Translations under genes and position numbers: made by a program
Notes under the pieces: model-generated
What the model saw: the letters and a program-made list of their open reading frames with translations, nothing else
Told to the model about the DNA's origin: nothing
Database searches by the model: none
Shown: positions 32,353 through 44,667 of the stretch, in pieces
Layout of the letters: every line of letters begins with the position of its first letter
How positions within the stretch are numbered: the first letter of the stretch is position 1
Source: Rhodocollybia butyracea
Lineage: Eukaryota > Basidiomycota > Agaricomycetes > Agaricales > Omphalotaceae
Assembly: GCA_015501585.1 (NCBI GenBank)
Contig: JADNRY010000072.1
Span: 1 to 64,000, forward strand
Length of the DNA stretch: 64,000 bases
Direction: 5' to 3'

Positions 32353-33844
32353 TTGTGGTGTTAGTGCAAGAGCATTCTGTGTAAGAAGCGCCGGCAAGAC
32401 CTCTCTTAGGATAAGATAAGATAGGGCATAAGAGTCGGCAATGATTAATGATTCTGAGGCGCTTATTATTATTCACTCTTCTGGGACTCTAGTTTCCTCT
32501 CACTGGCCTGTTCAACCACCTCCTGCCTTCAGAGCTTCAGACTCGCCGTCACTGATGAGCTTAAACCCCCCTATAGCATCAGCTCCGCCGATGAATGCAA
32601 GTCTATATACTATTCCTTCCACGACTGGTTTCTCCTGCGATTGTTCCCGCACTCACAAGTCACCTTGTATTGTGCCTCACGATGTCGATGAAGGATAGGT
32701 ACCTTAATTCCCCACTTCCCTTCACCACGGTGCTCTCGAGAGTCGAGTCTCCTGAATTTGTCTTTCTCACCTTTTACACCACGAGTCTCCACGATTCAGA
32801 GCCCAATCAATCTCGCTTCCTCGTAGTTCTCGAAAGCCCGATTCGCACGACCCTCATGGTCCACCACCTATATACTCTGGAAGGAAGCGTCATCGATTCG
32901 TCGGTCATTCAAGATACAAGTTGAAATAATGACCAAAGTGGTCGAAGCGCAAATTTCGGACCTAAGCCTCCTCCGAAGAGTGGCGCCAAAGATTCTGAAC
33001 GTGGAACGTGGCCTAGGCCGTGGGTGGATGAAGTAATAATCATAGTCTATAGTCTCTCGACGTGATTACTGCGGATTGTGGACAACTTGACATTATCAGG
33101 GGCTTTTTAGACAAACCTTCTTGTATTTTTGGTCAACATTGCCCTTACTATCCATAACTGGTCGCTAACCTAACGTTTCATCACTCGTTGTGAGTCGATC
33201 TCTCCCACGTTGCCCATTTTATGTATGGTTTCCTACTCGCTTTCTTTGAAGTCTCTTTCAACGGGCTTGTTCAGAGATGTTTGTGCTCCATTCCACCTTT
33301 CGCTTTCTCGGAGTCTTTCATTTCCTTTGATTTATTTCATCTACGTTGGAGCCTTTTCGCCTCACAGCGCAGTTTTAAGTCTCCTTTAATTTAAGTGTGC
33401 TGTGATCTGATGTCGTTGTCTTCGATTCCTTGACATGGGCTGCGCAGTTTTTGACCAGTGGCGCTCTTTGGTTTTGTCATTGATTTTCTGTTTTCGCATC
33501 CTCAGTTTCGCATCCTCAGTTTCGCATCCTCAGTTTTTCGACCTTGGTTCTTCATTTCTTGACCAATGGGGCCGTTTGATTTATTCACCTTAGGTCGAAC
33601 GACTGATCAATGTTTACACCCTTCGTAAGTTATGGGCGGTATTGCATGCACAGAACTGTACAGTTGAATGTGGTGGTGTTGAGCAAGCGATGTCCTTCAC
33701 CATTGTTTTCGACGGGCCCAGTATTCCGAGAGCACTAACTATGCACTAACTAAGTACGGATAACGACAAAGTCCATACAGATAGAGACACCGAGAGCAAC
33801 GCATTCACGCCGCAGCAACAGTACTCAAATTTTCCTGCCACAAC
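32353..33844. other. Intergenic, no confident gene
   Basis: Plus-strand frames at 32441-32698 and 32595-32924 overlap and show no recognisable domain. 33000-33800 is T-rich and noncoding, with a short tandem repeat at 33492. It separates the F-box array from the single-copy gene block. Confidence 0.4.
33492..33533. repeat. Three perfect copies of a 14-mer
   Basis: TTTCGCATCCTCAG is repeated three times head to tail with no difference, in noncoding sequence. Confidence 0.95.
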
Positions 33845-34589
33845 TTAGGCAAGCAGGCCGAATACAAGCCCAACAAATGCGATACCCAAAGGTATCTCAA
33901 CTTTCCGGGCGCTGCTCGGCGCGCTACTCGTCGTACTGGGTGCTGCGCTTGTGCTGGATGACCCACCAGTGCTGGGAGATGTCGGTGTAGGGGCTGGGCT
34001 GGTTGTGCTACCGGCCGGGCCAGTGGTACTACTTTCGATAGGAGGGCTAACGGTACTACTACCGCCTGGGGCAGTGGTGCCACTATCGGTACTCGGGGCA
34101 CTGGTACCACTACCAGTATCTGAAGTACCAGTGCCGATTGGAAGGCTAAGGCTGGTCCCAGTTCCACTGCTAACACCGGTAGCGGAGAATACCCCTGTAT
34201 TCGAAACAATTCCGGTTGCGGTCACTGAAAGGATGTCAGATAAAAGGCGGCCCAAAGGAAAGTAAAGCGCAAAAAGCCTACTCGATCCGCATTCTGCGGT
34301 CTGAAGCCCTTCCACGTCGCTTAGATCAGATATAGGGCACTCCGCCGATATACAAGATACGACGTCTGCTTGGAATTGTGCATTTGTACAAGCACAAGTG
34401 ACGTTGGTACTACGTGTGAAGCAAATGTCAATACACGAATGCAGCACGGTGGAATCAAACTCACAAACTACCACAGCCGTCCTGCTCCGCAGCTTGTGTA
34501 AGGCATGCTGTGGCACACGCAGACAAGGCCTGCGCTGTGACTTGAACAAGGCCATATGTGGCCAGAAGCGACAAGATTGCGAGCTTCAT
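33845..34589 (-). CDS. CFEM-domain, probably GPI-anchored cell-surface protein
   Basis: Three exons (34589-34465, 34409-34282, 34224-33845) give 210 aa. A signal peptide (MKLAILSLLATYGLVQVTAQ) precedes a CFEM domain with the eight expected cysteines at 25, 29, 39, 47, 49, 61, 66 and 82. A long Ser/Thr/Gly-rich stalk follows (about 90-185), and the C-terminus is hydrophobic (EIPLGIAFVGLVFGLLA), as in GPI-anchored proteins. CFEM proteins act at the fungal cell wall, in some species in haem or iron handling and in adhesion; which applies here cannot be told. Intron 2 is 57 nt and in frame, so reading through it would also give an open protein, but the GTAGGC donor, CTGAC branch and TTTCAG acceptor support removal. 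Confidence 0.85.
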
Positions 34590-34879
34590 TTTGAGAGATG
34601 TATGAAGAATCGAAAAGTGGGGTGTCTTCTTGCTCTTCTTGCTATTTAAGTATTCGCGAGATCAGTTCTGTCCGAGTTAGATACGTCGAACTATCGTCAT
34701 TAATCAAGGTGGTATGTAAGTAATATGAATACAGGAGGTCAGGCGCACTTATACCTGTGACCAAACATGTCGCTGGAATTGGTAGTCAACATAAAGGGGG
34801 TGAAGTTTGAAAAATGTATACTACTTAGGAGGTAAGGTGGCCTTAAGAAGATCAAGCCAAAACGAAGAATAGGAGTCCT

Positions 34880-37094
34880 CTACTTCCCTGCGCGCTTAGT
34901 TCCCAGTTCACTGCTCCACACAAAAAAGTTACATTTCCATCTAGCATCAACCTCTTCTCTAGGTCGTTCTGAGCGACCTCTGTCGTATCCAGGTCCGACT
35001 GGTCTAAATTGAGAGAAATTAGGAACTCTTGGCGAGTGAACAAGTAAAACAGGAGAATCACCTGGAACACACCCAAAATGATCTACCCTTGTTAGCGCCA
35101 GGTTTGTTTACCCGAAACTCTTTAGCGACTTCGTTATGTACTACACAACGGGGTGGCTCTGGAGCCTTGAGAAGAGACTTCCAAGCTTCTTGTGAGGAGG
35201 ACGTACTCGATGAAGGGGTGTCGGATAGAGAAAGCTGAATGGCTCGCAATAGTTCTTCGTCATTCTCCTTGACGACTTCCATCGCACGGCCCTCATTATC
35301 ACCCCCTGTCCCGCTGTCAATCGTCGAACTATCTTTACTCTTTCCTTTTTTCGATGATGAAACGACGCTCGACTGTCCAACACCTTTACTTCCGGAAGCG
35401 GAGGGAGCGACAAAAAAGCTCGAAAGTTTCGACTGTCCGCCTTTTTTCACTTCCTTGTCCGCTTTAGGTTTCTTCGGTTTGATATCAGATATCGATGTTG
35501 TTGGCGAGAGAGATGGTGGCGGAGATTTCCTCTTCTTCGATGGATTCGAAAACGAGATAGATGACGAAGGGGACTGAGATGATGTCTGCGAACAGACAGA
35601 ATCCTGTGATGATGGAATAGATGGGTCGGGCGCTGGCGTAGGTGTCTGGGTTGTTTCAGAGTCAGTCGAGTTACTGCTGCCGATAGCTGTAGCGGTGACT
35701 CGTTCCTTCGCTTTGGTTTTGCCGCTTGTAGAACCGGCGCTAAAGAAACTGGCCAAAAGGCGCTGTTTACCAGAATGCTCGTCCCAGAATCTCGTTGCAA
35801 GTCTGGGAGGATCTTTTTCGCCTGAACCGCATAGCATAGCATCTCGAAGTTTCATCGTGCTCGTACCATTAGGTGAGGAGACTTCTATTTCTTCATAAAG
35901 TTCGATCCAAACAGGACAATGATCGCTTCCTTTGAGCGAAGGCTCGATATCTCCTGCTTTAATCCAAGGCAGTAGACCAGGCGTAGCAAGAATATAGTCA
36001 ATACGGGTCCCATAGTTGCTTGCACGCGCAGAAAGCTTAGTATTCCAACCTACATGGAGTTATATCAGATGGGAAGAAAAGCAATTTGGGGTTTCTCACA
36101 AGTAAACATTCCCTCTCTCTCAGGATGATATTTCCTTACAATGTCAACGAAACATTTCTTGTCTCCTTCTAGCAGAGCTCTCAACCACCTTCTAGCATCA
36201 TTCTCAACCCAAAAGTGCTCTTTTCCGTCGTCACCGAACCCTTGCCCAGCTCCTCTACGCATGATGATATTTCCTTCGCAATGGTCTATGATAGCGGCAC
36301 AGGCGTTGAGATCACCCAACAAGATGACTTCACGGCCTTCTTTGATGAGCGTACGCACTCGAGCTTCGAGCAAACGATGGAACGCCATCTTGTAATCAAA
36401 TCGAGTAGTGTCTTCCTCAGAGGAACCCCCGTCATTGGGACAGTATACATTGATAAGGACAAATAGGCCGAAGTCCAGGGTGAGAACGCGTCCCTCGGCA
36501 TCCAGAGATTTTAGGTCTATCGAATCTGCTTCAGCTTCGTCGTCGTAATCATAAGCTTCTGGACGAGAAATGCGCTCCTCGTCAGACAACGGAGGTTTCA
36601 AATGTGGTTGCCGAAGCAATTTGGTGAGACCCTCTTCAGCTTTAAGTGCTGTGACGCCAGAAACTGTCTCCGAGGGCTTACGGGTATATGTCGCCACACC
36701 GGAATAGCCATTTTTTGTGAGTGGAAAGGAGTAATATGCATCATACGAGGGCGGGAGCGCTACTGTTGCAGGAAGGGATGCACGATTAGATTTAATTTCT
36801 ATAACAAAAGTGTTGGTTCATTGGATGGAACTTATGCTGCATGCTGGCCATACCTTGAAAGTTAATAATGTCCGCCTGGAAATAATCTAATATTGCATCG
36901 TGATTTTTCAAAGAATTCCACCTATAAGCCGAAGACAAGGCTTAAATTTCCATGCTGAGTTGAGCGAAGAAAACAACATACGGATGATACTGAGGTATTG
37001 TTCGAATCCCATTCTAGAACGAGAACACTAAGAATAAGGGCCATGACCAAGGAAACTGAAAAATACTTGCAATATTCCAGGTCAGGATACGCAT
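34880..37094 (-). CDS. APN2: DNA-(apurinic/apyrimidinic site) endonuclease 2
   Basis: Six exons (37094-37071, 37013-36982, 36921-36854, 36798-36100, 36049-35062, 35003-34880) join to 644 aa. It starts MRILTWNI and carries the exonuclease III/APE fold: the metal-binding Glu in NFQEIK, GDLNAC, YGTRIDYIL and the C-terminal SDHCPVW. These enzymes cut DNA at abasic sites and trim 3' ends in base-excision repair. The Ser/Lys-rich tail has two PCNA-interaction motifs, QRLLASFF (about 370) and QSKLSSFF (about 480), and ends in a GRF zinc finger (CVVHNE...FWVCSR...WKCNFFVW). Intron 1 has a GC donor (GCAAGT), required by both frame and homology (TWNI-NGIRTIPQYHP). All joins keep the frame; intact. Confidence 0.92.
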
Positions 37095-38637
37095 GTTCAA
37101 GAGCCATATTAATATCTAACAGCAACAAAAACGTAGGCGTTACTGACAGTAGTTCAAACTTCAGAGCAACGGTGCGCGAGCTGAGAAACACGAGTCACCT
37201 GATTTCGATTAGCAATATCACATGACTAAATGATGTCACACAGTCAAAGCTGGAAATATCGGACTGTTCAGGAATCCAGCACCCCCAGGCGGCATGTGGA
37301 GGTTAAATCCAGAATCAATCCGCTGGATCATATGTAGTCCTATGCAGTCCTGATGTAATCCTCACCTAAGATTTGTAATTAACAGCTACAGTACTCGGTC
37401 CCGCCAGTGCTAGTCCAGTGCTAGTATTAGTTCCTAGTTAGTTCCCGCATATTGTTACACTTCTTAAAATAAAGTAATATGTGTAAGTTGATCACTGTCA
37501 AAAGCTACCGCTTTAGAGTAAGCATCTTTCGACCGCAAAGCTGTCGACAGAAAGTCTTCAAATTGTGGTCGTCAGATCTAATCATTATCGGGTCCGAAAC
37601 CTGAAACGCGAAGATATGTAGCCAGTGAAAGTCTGGGAAAGTAAGTACGCAAGCAGTATGAATCGGGACGCGGGAAGGACCACATGCAGAAATTTGTCGC
37701 TACTGAAAAACAAAACAACACATCAAGCTAAATTATTTACCCGGACAGCGTCGGAGCATGCACGCGAGCCAGAGCCCTTAACCCTCCTCGCTAGCACTAT
37801 TAATCCGTAAAAATCCTGAAACGTCCTTGGCAGAAAAAGTTTTTTCAAGTTACCCATAAGGTATTGTATGTGTACAGGATATAATTCTGATACTACTTTG
37901 TTTGTTTAAGTGGTTCTACAATGTCTGTTAATCAAACCCCAACCAGCCTGCGAAAAGATATGTAAGTGTGCAACACGAAAGCAAAGGGAAAGCGAACGAA
38001 GATAGCAAGTTCTTCCGTTTGTACACAGTACGGAGGATTAAAAGGTGTGCAAAATGTACCGTAGAAATATGAGTAAGTATAATGCAGTGAGTAGTGTACA
38101 AGTGTCCGTTGTTGGAAATGCAGGATGGGGGATGATGAGCATCTATGGTAAAATGTGCAGTTTGTCCGTTGATAGTCCAAATGTCAATGTCCAAGTACTA
38201 ATAGTCCATGTACTAATAGTCCAAAAGAGTTCGGGGGGGTTGGGTTAAAGTCCAAAGTGTCCTCGTAAAGATCGTGGAAAAAGTCATCAACGAGCGTGAA
38301 GAGCGGAATCCAGAGTCCGAAAGATAGTCCGAAATAAGTAGGTTCAAAGTATAACCAGAACGAACCGAAATTATGGTACGAATGTCAAATTAGTCGGAAA
38401 ATATGTTCATGATGAAGGGAAAAAAGGTCATCTCAGATGATCAAGATGTCCATGATGTCCATGATAGTGTCCAAAAGAATGTGAGGGGGCCAACCTCACG
38501 GTCGCCCGCAGTGAAGGAAAAGAACAAAATATTGCGGGCTAAACGAGGCCCAAGTCCAATTTGTTCAAACAGAAAAAAAAAAGAAAATTTAGTCCAATGA
38601 AAAGTGGATCCGCGAGCGTGTAATGGTTGGCTATAAT
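37095..38637. other. Intergenic, no gene seen
   Basis: Short frames only. Around 38160-38230 the phrase TACTAATAGTCCA occurs twice, and 38430-38480 has short TGATGTCCA repeats. It lies between the start of APN2 and the 3' end of the transcription-factor gene. Confidence 0.45.
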
Positions 38638-40761
38638 TCAGCCATCTTTTTCTGTATCTTTGATACCGCAATACCTTGAAAACCTGGTCAATCTAATCAT
38701 CGAAGAAGCGACTGAGCAATGCTCACCTAGTACGGGGAACCTGGTGTTAAGACTGTTCATGGCGTACAGGATAGCGGCAATGTCATTACGAACGTCCGAG
38801 CTGTCCATAGTGATGGGCCAAGCAGACTCAATGTTGACTATCTCGCGAATGAGCCACTCGGCAACAGTTGTCCAACAAGACTGGAATTACGGTCAGCACT
38901 AAGGTTCCGCAAGGGATAGAACAACTCACTCCGATGATTGGATCTAGGTAGTCGTAGTCTTGTTCAGAAATGTATTTTGTAATAGTCGCACAAGCTTTGG
39001 CAGCGGCGGAGCATTTGTCGTAGGTAACAGGATCATCTTGAGCAAATCTCTGATACAGCTGAAGAACAGCGACTTGGATTAGTGTGTGTACAACGATGAG
39101 TGTATGCTTCTCTTCCGGGAGCGTGGCGTTCAGTTGGTGTATTGGAATTATTGTCGGAATGAACCGATTAATCGTAAGTTCTAAGGTTCGGAATTCTTCA
39201 GGGTAGGCGTCGACCGAAAGTCCTATTCGAGGGTCAGACGACAAAGTCATAGTCAATAAGAATGAAGCATACTGTATCTCCAACTTGCAGACAATTGATC
39301 AGCACGAGAGAAGATTGCCGATGCCTTGGCTCTCAGCGTCTGAATCGAGAAACCACCACTGATATCACCTTGGAGGAATGACTTGACAGTCGAGAAGGTG
39401 CTACCCATGCTGACGTTCCCCTAGATGAACCACGTTAGTCGGGATAACACCTCGAACAGCAAAAGGCACGCACAGATTCATACTCTGTGATGTCTTGGGG
39501 CCAAGGGCAGTCAATCGATGTCCACGGATCTTCAGAGTCAAGAGCCACACATGGTTTCCGAAGGGCGACAGACCAGCACCGGTCCAAATTGTATACTTGC
39601 CAGAAGGCTAGTATGCGTTCACCTTCTTTGTACCCTGACTCTACGTGATCCAAACTAAGCCTCTCCCGAGAAGAAGAAGGGCTGAAAGTTCCTTCTCCAG
39701 TGACAGCGGTCTGCAGCCCACATTGAACCGCCAAAGACGCGACGGCGCTAGCGTGGAAACTACCTTCCACTAATCTTCCATTTGCCAAGAAGTAGAGCGA
39801 AAGCAGACAAGAAGCTTGAATTACATCCAAAAGTCTGTCGCTTTGACGAAGGCCATCACGGACACTATCCAATGCTTGTATTAGGAAAGTTTCCTCATGC
39901 TGGCTCAAGGGCTTCGGTCTCGAGACGAAGCAGGCCCATAAGTAGATGGCATTCATGAGCGCCGGGTGGCGCTGTTCGCTCGCTGGAAGGCTCAAACTCT
40001 CCCTCAGGTGTCCCATATGTATTCCGAGTCCACATTGGTAGCGGTGAGGAGAGAAGATATCCAACCTGTAACGAATGGTGAATAAGGAAAAGAAGAGCCA
40101 GTCGTTACAAACACTTACAACATCGGACCGAGATCGAAAGGAGTCTGGTACGATTGTGGTTCTTCAAAAAATATGTCTGTGGTGAACGGCGAAGGAGAGG
40201 GAGAGACCTGGCAAAAGGTTTTAGGAACAATCTGAACAAACGATGCATGTTTATTTACAGGAGCGTTCAACCAGTTTTCTGCCGGAGAGTTTGTGGACTC
40301 TGTAGATACGCGATTGAGAAAGATAAAGAAATAAATTTTGGAATACGGACCTGGGGGAAATGGTGAATGGGATACTGAGATCGATGTGCTTCCCGGAGAG
40401 CCATAGGAAGACGACGACGATTCAGATTGCTGAGAATGAGGATCGAAAAGTATCACCGCAGGGGAGACGTATTCCGGATCCTCAAGCTCGCGTACCCGGT
40501 GTTCTAATCGCTGGATAGTTTCGCGTAAGATCTGCGTGCGCGTCTTGCCCTTGCCATCATCGTACTCGCATCCATCGGGCTTTTTGGCGTGAGTGCATTG
40601 TTGGCAAGCCGGCCTATTGCCGTCGCACCTCTTTACAAGGTATAAGTAAGCGATCCGAAAATCGAAGCGTATTTAGTCACCATTTTCCGTTTTCTACATC
40701 TTAAGCATGCTTTACCCCTTTGCAGGGTGCCCTTGTCTGTGAAAGTTGGTTTATTGGCCAT
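38638..40761 (-). CDS. Zn(II)2Cys6 fungal transcription factor
   Basis: Seven exons (40761-40681, 40630-40351, 40299-40119, 40065-39474, 39420-39273, 39222-38930, 38880-38638) give 605 aa. The N-terminus has a binuclear zinc cluster split by intron 1: CLRCRKRKM, then RCDGNRPACQQC, then the last Cys in KKPDGCEY (spacing C2C6C6C2C8C). It is followed by a coiled-coil linker (ILRETIQRLEHRVRELE) that would mediate dimerisation. Residues about 180-400 match the fungal-specific regulatory domain (ALMNAIYLWACFVSRP, QASCLLSLYFLANGR, RILAFWQVYNLDRCW). It should be a nuclear regulator; target genes cannot be inferred. All introns are 49-53 nt and keep the frame. Confidence 0.88.
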
Positions 40762-43447
40762 TTAGAAAGTTCTGCGGGCTGCGGATTGTAAAGCTGTAAA
40801 AGAAGGGGAGGAAAGGCCGTGCCCGCGAAAGTTTGTCGTATTACGGCGAAAAACGGTGAAAGAAGTAACGAAGACCGGAAACTACAGAGCCAAGAACAAG
40901 TTGAGGATCCTGAACATGAAAAAAAGCTCAGGACGAGGAGGAAGGTTGAGAACAAGAACAAGGAGAAGACCCTGCATGTCCCAGCCTCGTATTAAAGGAG
41001 TCCGTGTTTTGGGTGGCACAGCCGATATACAGAGGAGCACGGGGTCGATTCCATTCAAGGACTTGCTGATCGACGTTTGGATCTTGCCGCAATATGCCGA
41101 AAGAAATCATGATCTGTGACATGAGCAGATATGTTGTCACAAAAATGTGACGACCTTCGCCTCCTCACGGCCACAAGTCAAGGAAGTAATCAAACACTGC
41201 ACAAAGTCTCTCTGCCTCGCCGCTTCCGAATATTTCCGTTTGTTGGCAAGTCAGTATCTCTCTCTCTCTATTTCGGGCTCTTCTCGCCGTTTGTTTGTCC
41301 TTTTCTCTTTTGATAGTTACTTGATTGACATCCGGTCCGATGGGAGTTCCTTTTCGCTCAAATCCCGCTCACTATATTTGAGCCAAAGCCGCCAAAGTTC
41401 GATGGCCCGTTAGTTATGCAGAGCGATATGCTAAATTGCTGATCCAGTGACCATTGACCAGTCCAAACCCTGCAGGTCAGATACCGGTCAGATCTTGTTT
41501 GATCTTCCCTGTTGTGTTGAACAAAAACTAGAAAAATCGGATTACTTTTGAACCACGACCCTTCATTCCTTTGTCTGTCGGTAACGTCCAGGCGTCGGTC
41601 CTTACTCCTCCCCTGCTGCAGGCATACGGTGTCGCGGTTACGCTGGGAGGACTTTTGCATCAAACACGGCGTTTTTTGCCCTTTCCCCGAAAAATCACCT
41701 CCTGCATCAGTTCCCGGGTACATGACAAAGAATGTCTTGGCTACCTTTTGCGGAACTTGCCCAGTTCACGCGCTGGAACTTCTTCGTATAAGTGGTGACA
41801 GAATTATTAGGGAATTTCTCTTTCAAAAAAAGATGCGCGTATCTCGCGGTTGTCTCGCTTGTCTTGCGCTTACAACAATGTCCGAGTTCTTTTGTGTTCT
41901 TATATAATAGCTCCGATCCTCCCTCCTGCATTTTGTGACTTTGTCAAGGGAGGAGGCGACTAGTACCTACTTACATATACTAATAGTACACCTCCATAGA
42001 GTATCTGGATGCTCCGACACAGGCATTGTGATCCGACTAAGATCCCGCGATGTAATTACAGTCTCCTAAGTCTGTCCCAGTCTGTCCTAATCCACGCGAA
42101 CTTGGAGCTGCTGTGCTATAGCCAGGTACTATGGACTCATTCTCATAATAATATACTCAGCATATGTACAGCTCACGGACTTTGCGTCAATACAACCTAT
42201 CTCCGAATTTCTTCTTTCCAAATTCCCATGCAAGTTTCATACTTCCATCATCGCGCGCGGAGGATTCAATGTGCATTGTAAACTTGAATTCAACTGGAAG
42301 CTTTTGATACTTATCATCCCCCTAGAGTTGAACCTTGAGACGTCTTGATACGAGGTAAGTTGGGGTAAAACGACAACCCGTACAAAGCACACTCGGCTGT
42401 CTGCGCGAAAATACATGCCCATGGGGCAATCATAAAGTTCATTCCTTCAGTTCCTCTCTCCTCTCGAAATTCCATTGTCCTTGAAGAGCCTTGGAATCAC
42501 TGTCTTCAATTAACGATGGCTCTGCCCACTTTGCCGAATGTCCTCAGCTGTCCTCCCAGGCCCTCCGAAAAAGTTAGAAGAATCCTTTATTCGATTGATC
42601 ACTAATCATGTCCTCTAACCAGCTTGCTCAGTCAACGTCAACACACAACTCTTTCTCTCCGGGACACCCGACATACCAGGACATCTCTTGCATCGCACTC
42701 GAACCCTACGATACCTATCACCTGGGACGACTAGGAATGGTGTACATCGGTACTATTTTCCCCGAGTCTCCGAGTTGCTCAAGCGTCGTTTCATACTTTG
42801 CAACCGCTGTGGACCTTGACTCGTAGTGTCAACGGACTGCTTTCAGGAGCTAAACTAACACCAATGGTATAACAAGCTATAATTGAAAATCGGAAGTTTC
42901 AACTTTTATCTCGCGTTCGAGTCCGACCCGGACGCTGCTGTATGTACTCAATTCTGGCAGCAGCTGCTTCCATTGTCGATATCATCTCACAATGTGACAA
43001 TTCGGACCGAGTCATGGTGAGAGTCAGTGGGAGTTTACAAAGTTACCGTGGCTCACCACGCTAACTGATTGCAACCTTAAATCTTTAGTAGGCTAATTAC
43101 TTACTTGCCGAGGTTGAGTCTGCCTACGGGTGGCAATTTGGCTGACAGGTAAGCAAAAGTTAGTCTTAATTTTGGTTTCTTTGGTGCTGCTGCTACTACG
43201 CCATCGTTTCGGGCTCCTGGATGTGGCACCACCTACCATACACCATGAGCCTACTACGAGTGTGCGCAATAAGTCCCCTTTCGCATCGTCAAAACCGTAT
43301 CCCGTCTCCTCCGTCTCTCCTTAGCGCTTTCGTTAATACGTACTTCACGGCCGCGGAGGGGTTCGGTCGATAGTCGCTCTTAAGTTACGGGTGTCTTTAA
43401 GCCAGTATAAAGGAGTGGTTCATCCCACAGGTCTTCAGGGATCCGGT
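40762..43447. other. Long intergenic region, no confident gene
   Basis: Short frames on both strands, none with a domain. 42608-42826 (plus, 72 codons, MSSNQLAQSTST) follows a plausible leader and 43130-43324 (plus) has a hydrophobic stretch LVLILVSLVLLLL, but neither can be extended by splicing into anything recognisable. Confidence 0.4.
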
Positions 43448-44414
43448 ATGCGCACTTTTGGTTTTTTGTCATTACTTGTGCCCTTTGTAGGATGTTTGCT
43501 TGCTCAAGGTGTGTACTTTTTTGTGTATGTGTTCTATCACGACTGATGTCGTCTTTCAAGCGGGCAGCAGTGAAAAGTTCGTATTCGAACGTATCAACGT
43601 TAACGACACTGCACTCCTTATCATTGACATGCAAGTCGGACTCATCCCGCTTGTTCGAGACTATCGACCAGACGAATTCAAAAACAACCTCCTTGCTCAT
43701 GCCGCTATCGGAACGGTGTTCAATTTGCCTACTATCTTATCCTCGACATCGGAAACAGGCTAGTGCGGTTCTATAAACGATTGCAGCTATACTTATCCAT
43801 TGATGATCTTCGTTCTTCTTTTAGGGCCCAATGGACCACTTGTTCCAGAAATCGTCGCCATGCACTCGAACGCTCCATATATTAAACGCCAGGGGGAGAT
43901 CAACGCTTGGGATAATGCAGACTTTCGTGCAGCGGTACGAGCAACAGGGAAGAATCAACTCGTCCTTGCCGGTATTACCACCGATGTTCGTGACTTTCGT
44001 GATGATTGTTCAGCTTTATTGTATTAAGATGTTGCCACAGGTTTGCGCCGCCTTCTTAGCGCTCTCTCTCCGCGAAGAAGGTTACACTGTGTTCGTAAAT
44101 GCTCAAGCCTCTGGGGCAGCCTCGGAAGTAATCGCAGAGGACGCCAAGGCTCGAATGCGCGATGCGGGTGTCTTTGTCGTTTCACCATACGTCGTCGTCT
44201 CTGATTTGATTAGAACTTGGGCGAATGACGCCTTTAACGTGCAAACAGTGGGATGGGACTTTGCGTACGTGGTTGTTCAGAAAATTTATCATGGTCTGAC
44301 TGTTGCGGATTTCAATTTCTCAGGTATTGGGTCTTGCGAGGATTTATGACTGAGGCCCATGCTGCCGCAATTCAAAATGGCACCCTGATTCCAGGAGAGC
44401 TGGATGAGAATTAG
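43448..44414 (+). CDS. Secreted isochorismatase-family hydrolase
   Basis: Five exons (43448-43508, 43561-43758, 43825-43985, 44041-44264, 44324-44414) join to 244 aa. The first 20 residues (MRTFGFLSLLVPFVGCLLAQ) form a signal peptide, unusual for a family that is mostly cytosolic. The catalytic triad of cysteine hydrolases is in place: Asp43 in ALLIIDMQ, Lys107 in YIKRQG, Cys142 in TTDVCAAF. Family members hydrolyse isochorismate, nicotinamide or related amides and vinyl ethers; the actual substrate is unknown. Intron 2 must use a GC donor (ACAG then GCTAGT), because the only nearby GT would create a stop. Secreted isochorismatases in some fungi lower host salicylate, but nothing here shows that role. 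Confidence 0.88.
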
Positions 44415-44667
44415 AGAAGGTAGATGCGTTTTGATAAATTCTGGTTCTTTGCTACTTACTACCTCCCGTGAATAAAAAGTACTTCTATAATAGAAAAGCG
44501 CTAGTACGCCCATATGATAGATATACAAAAGTTCGATAAAACAAAAGTACATGTGCGTAGTATGTCAAGGATGGCATGCAAAGATACATCGAAATGGGGT
44601 ATGTATGTAACGAAAACTATAATTTACATAAAATATACATGAATGTAGACCCCCAACAAATGCAAAA

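Noticed and set aside
33951..34265. 104-codon plus-strand frame opposite the CFEM gene
   Set aside because: It is the antisense of the Ser/Thr/Gly-rich stalk; the CFEM protein with eight Cys, signal peptide and splice sites is far better supported.
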